Positions 32,954 to 34,738 of a stretch of DNA of 34,738 bases are shown here, one piece after another. The notes under the pieces are model-generated. The model saw only the letters and a list, made by a program, of their open reading frames with translations. It was not told the origin of the DNA and ran no database searches. The DNA is taken from positions 1 to 34,738 of IMG/VR virus record IMGVR_UViG_3300017987_000231, one strand, 5' to 3'. Position 1 is the first letter of the stretch, and each line of letters starts with the position of its first letter. The DNA is from a virus. The position numbers and the translations under genes were made by a program.

Positions 32954-33303
32954 TGAGTAATGGCAATGGTTTGGATGGACTGACTCTGAAAGATCTGGCT
33001 CGCATTTACAATGCGATTGCCCAGAGGTACGAGGATGTCAAGAAAGTGTCGCGATTCTCCGATCGCAAGTCGGCAGTGGCCAAAATCATGGCTCTCCTCA
33101 AGGAGACCGGTGATAAGGTTATTCGTCTGTTGGAACCGGAATATGTGAAGCGTGGTGCCGCAGCTGCACGTTTTCCGTTTTACAAAGATGGAATGCTGGC
33201 CAGCGAATATGTGGAATTGTGCAAGAAGGATGGCCATACGGTTGGTCATGCTAAACGAGACTTGCGGTACGATAATGTGAGAGGCTTGATCAAACTTGTC
33301 TGA
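32950..33303 (+). CDS. Helical phage protein, unknown
   Basis: 117 residues (ATG at 32950 or 32953). The pattern LTLKDLARIYNAIAQRY and KKVSRFSDRKSAVAKIMALL (about 12-55) resembles small phage proteins with an L-x-x-LYN then F-x-x-(K/R)-x-x-A-x-x-R/K series, of unknown role. The C-terminal half is basic with YVELCKKDGHTVGHAKRDLR, which could bind DNA. It overlaps the deaminase stop. Confidence 0.5.
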   Translation: MMSNGNGLDGLTLKDLARIYNAIAQRYEDVKKVSRFSDRKSAVAKIMALLKETGDKVIRLLEPEYVKRGAAAARFPFYKDGMLASEYVELCKKDGHTVGHAKRDLRYDNVRGLIKLV

Positions 33304-33310
33304 AAGCGGT

Positions 33311-33706
33311 ATGCGTCAGCGATTAATACGATCGCTTCGTTCCCTGCATGCTGTTTCTGTTGAGAACAAGGTTGGTCCTGGAACACCGGATATAAATTAT
33401 GTTGAAGGTTGGATTGAATGTAAATGGCTTCGATCATGGCCAAAACGACCAGAAACACCTGTGCGACTCGATCATGAGTTAACAGCGGAGCAGCGGGTAT
33501 GGCTTCGTAAGCGGGAAGCTCATGGTGGAGTTGCATGGGTGATCTTGCAGTGCGGACGAGAGTGGTTGATATTTAAGGGCAGCATTGCTGCCGATGTCCT
33601 TGGCACATCTACTAGACAGGAGTTATGTGATCATGCTCATAGACGATTAATAAGCCCTTCAGAGATGGAACTCATTAAGGCATTAACATATGCAGCCAAA
33701 TTATAA
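33311..33706 (+). CDS. PD-(D/E)XK nuclease, VRR-NUC-like
   Basis: 131 residues from the ATG at 33311; a TTG at 33296 would add five residues and overlap the previous stop. The catalytic pattern is clear: VENKVGPGTPD with D27, then EGWIECKWL with E36 and K38, the spacing of VRR-NUC-type phage nucleases. Then LTAEQRVWLRKREAHGGVAWVI, as in that family. It may resolve branched DNA or process ends during replication. It overlaps the primase start by 17 nt. Confidence 0.75.
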   Translation: MRQRLIRSLRSLHAVSVENKVGPGTPDINYVEGWIECKWLRSWPKRPETPVRLDHELTAEQRVWLRKREAHGGVAWVILQCGREWLIFKGSIAADVLGTSTRQELCDHAHRRLISPSEMELIKALTYAAKL

Positions 33707-34738
33707 TGCATCTATAGAGTTTTTACAAAAGTGGTGTCCTGATGGACCATGGGTTCTGACGGCCATCACGCTTGATAAAAAGAGCATAGACACTCAGACC
33801 TTTACGAATGCTGAGGAAGTCAAGAAGTGGTTGGAGCAATATGGTAAAAATCGTAATATCTATTTCTCCGTAAACCCAACAATACATCCAGTAAATAAAA
33901 AGCCAATGCGAGAAGATGTTAAATCGCTCGATTGGCTTCATGTCGATATAGATCCCAGGGTGGGAGAGGATATAGATGAAGAACGAAAACGAGCTTTACA
34001 CATCTTACAGAATCCACCTAATAATATCCCTGCTCCAACTGTTATTGTGTTTAGCGGAGGCGGATATCAAGGATTCTGGAAACTCTTGGAGCCGAAGGAG
34101 ATTAACGGGGAGGAAGCACTCTTTGAAGACGCTAAGCGATACAACCAGGCACTCGAACTCGCCTTTGGTGCAGATAATTGTCACAACGTGGACCGCATTA
34201 TGCGTTTGCCTGGTACTATTAATCGTCCTGATGCTAAGAAGAAAAAGAAGGGACGAACCGAAGCTCTTGCTGAGCTAATAGAATGGCATGATGATCGTAT
34301 CTATCAACTTTCTACCTTCACACCAGCACCAGCAGTACAGACAGAACAAAAAGGCTTTGGCAATACAAAGCGTATTCATGTCTCTGGTAACATTCCTCGC
34401 ATAGACGATGTAAACGATTTACCAGAGAAAGTCAGCGACTTGTGCAAGGTGGTTATTGTACAAGGCACTGATCCCGATAACATTAATCGGTTCCCCTCTC
34501 GCAGCGAAGCTCTATTCTTCGTATGTTGCGAATTGGTACGAGCCGATGTTGATAACGATACCATCTATTCTATCATAACCGATCCCGACTTCCAAATATC
34601 ATCTTCTGTCATAGACAAAGGTCGTAATGCAGAAGGCTATGCCTTACGACAGATCGAGCGGGCACGAGAAGATGCTATCGATCCCAACCTCCGTGAACTA
34701 AACGAACAGTATGCAGTGGTCGTAATGGGTGGCAAGTC
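33690..34738 (+). CDS. Archaeo-eukaryotic primase-like protein, 3' end outside window
   Basis: At least 349 residues from the ATG at 33690, open at the right edge. DWLHVDIDP at 81-89 gives the catalytic DxD (D86, D88). FSGGGYQGFWKLLEP (121-135) and NVDRIMRLPGTINRP (166-180) are the other two core motifs of AEP/RepB-like phage primases. The visible end, LNEQYAVVVMGGK, resembles the linker that leads to a helicase or D5-like domain, so the full protein is likely a primase-helicase fusion. It follows polymerase and nuclease genes and would start lagging-strand synthesis or the origin. Confidence 0.82.
   Translation, partial: MQPNYNASIEFLQKWCPDGPWVLTAITLDKKSIDTQTFTNAEEVKKWLEQYGKNRNIYFSVNPTIHPVNKKPMREDVKSLDWLHVDIDPRVGEDIDEERKRALHILQNPPNNIPAPTVIVFSGGGYQGFWKLLEPKEINGEEALFEDAKRYNQALELAFGADNCHNVDRIMRLPGTINRPDAKKKKKGRTEALAELIEWHDDRIYQLSTFTPAPAVQTEQKGFGNTKRIHVSGNIPRIDDVNDLPEKVSDLCKVVIVQGTDPDNINRFPSRSEALFFVCCELVRADVDNDTIYSIITDPDFQISSSVIDKGRNAEGYALRQIERAREDAIDPNLRELNEQYAVVVMGGK

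Noticed and set aside
2-34738. Genome-wide TGA recoding
   Set aside because: Many genes end in TGA at tight overlaps with the next start (for example 9110, 21881, 32073, 33303), so TGA works as a stop.

Overview
The window is a contiguous stretch of a tailed double-stranded DNA phage genome (or a prophage-like copy of one). Every supported gene is on the + strand. Start/stop overlaps of the ATGA and TAATG type are frequent, most starts have good Shine-Dalgarno sequences, and no host gene is recognisable. The tape measure, gp10-like, BR0599-family and gpJ-like proteins indicate a long non-contractile (siphovirus) tail. Two phage proteins with signal peptides carry a half-dockerin Ca-binding repeat (D-x-N-x-D-G-x-V-N-x(3)-D ... 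WL) in the style that is very abundant in Planctomycetota (Phycisphaerae-like) secreted proteins. One of them also has a G-N-W-x-DPNNW motif typical of that phylum. A planctomycete-type host is my inference from this.

Layout. 1-13672 is the tail module: tail tube (5' end outside the window), tail assembly chaperone pair joined by a textbook -1 frameshift signal, gp10-like protein, tape measure, two related virion proteins, a tail tip protein, a BR0599-family hub protein, a secreted dockerin protein, a gpJ-like tip protein and a small membrane protein. 13673-14183 is non-coding and holds about eleven copies of a degenerate decamer GACTYYACTC in both orientations, a candidate origin or control region. 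14184-16580 has small early-type genes, a DUF932/TIGR03299 protein, a small gene with an in-frame TGA, and a cluster of strong hairpins.

16584-24261 is replication and precursor supply: SNF2-like helicase, a second dockerin protein fused to a fibre-tip-like domain, a coiled-coil phage protein, an SSB-like protein with an acidic DGDEPF tail, a terminator, a degenerate tRNA-like element, a NUMOD4/HNH endonuclease, a RecD/Dda-like helicase, a small Cys-rich protein and a B12-dependent class II ribonucleotide reductase.

24251-28685 looks like a DNA hypermodification island: an HMUDK-helical / alpha-glutamyl-putrescinyl-thymine pyrophosphorylase-like protein, a TET-associated-type glycosyltransferase, a radical SAM/SPASM enzyme and a thymidylate-synthase-fold enzyme, with an HNH gene and small genes inserted. 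28675-34738 continues with nucleotide-pool enzymes (deoxyribosyltransferase-like, Nmad1/MazG-like, Nudix, dCMP deaminase), family A DNA polymerase with Leu at the position equivalent to E. coli Phe762, a 2H phosphoesterase, a PD-(D/E)XK nuclease, and an archaeo-eukaryotic-type primase that runs off the end.

Together these genes describe a phage that supplies its own dNTPs, replicates with its own polymerase, helicases and primase, probably carries modified pyrimidines in its DNA, and displays or secretes dockerin-bearing proteins suited to a planctomycete envelope. No capsid, terminase, integrase or recognisable lysis enzyme lies in this window.
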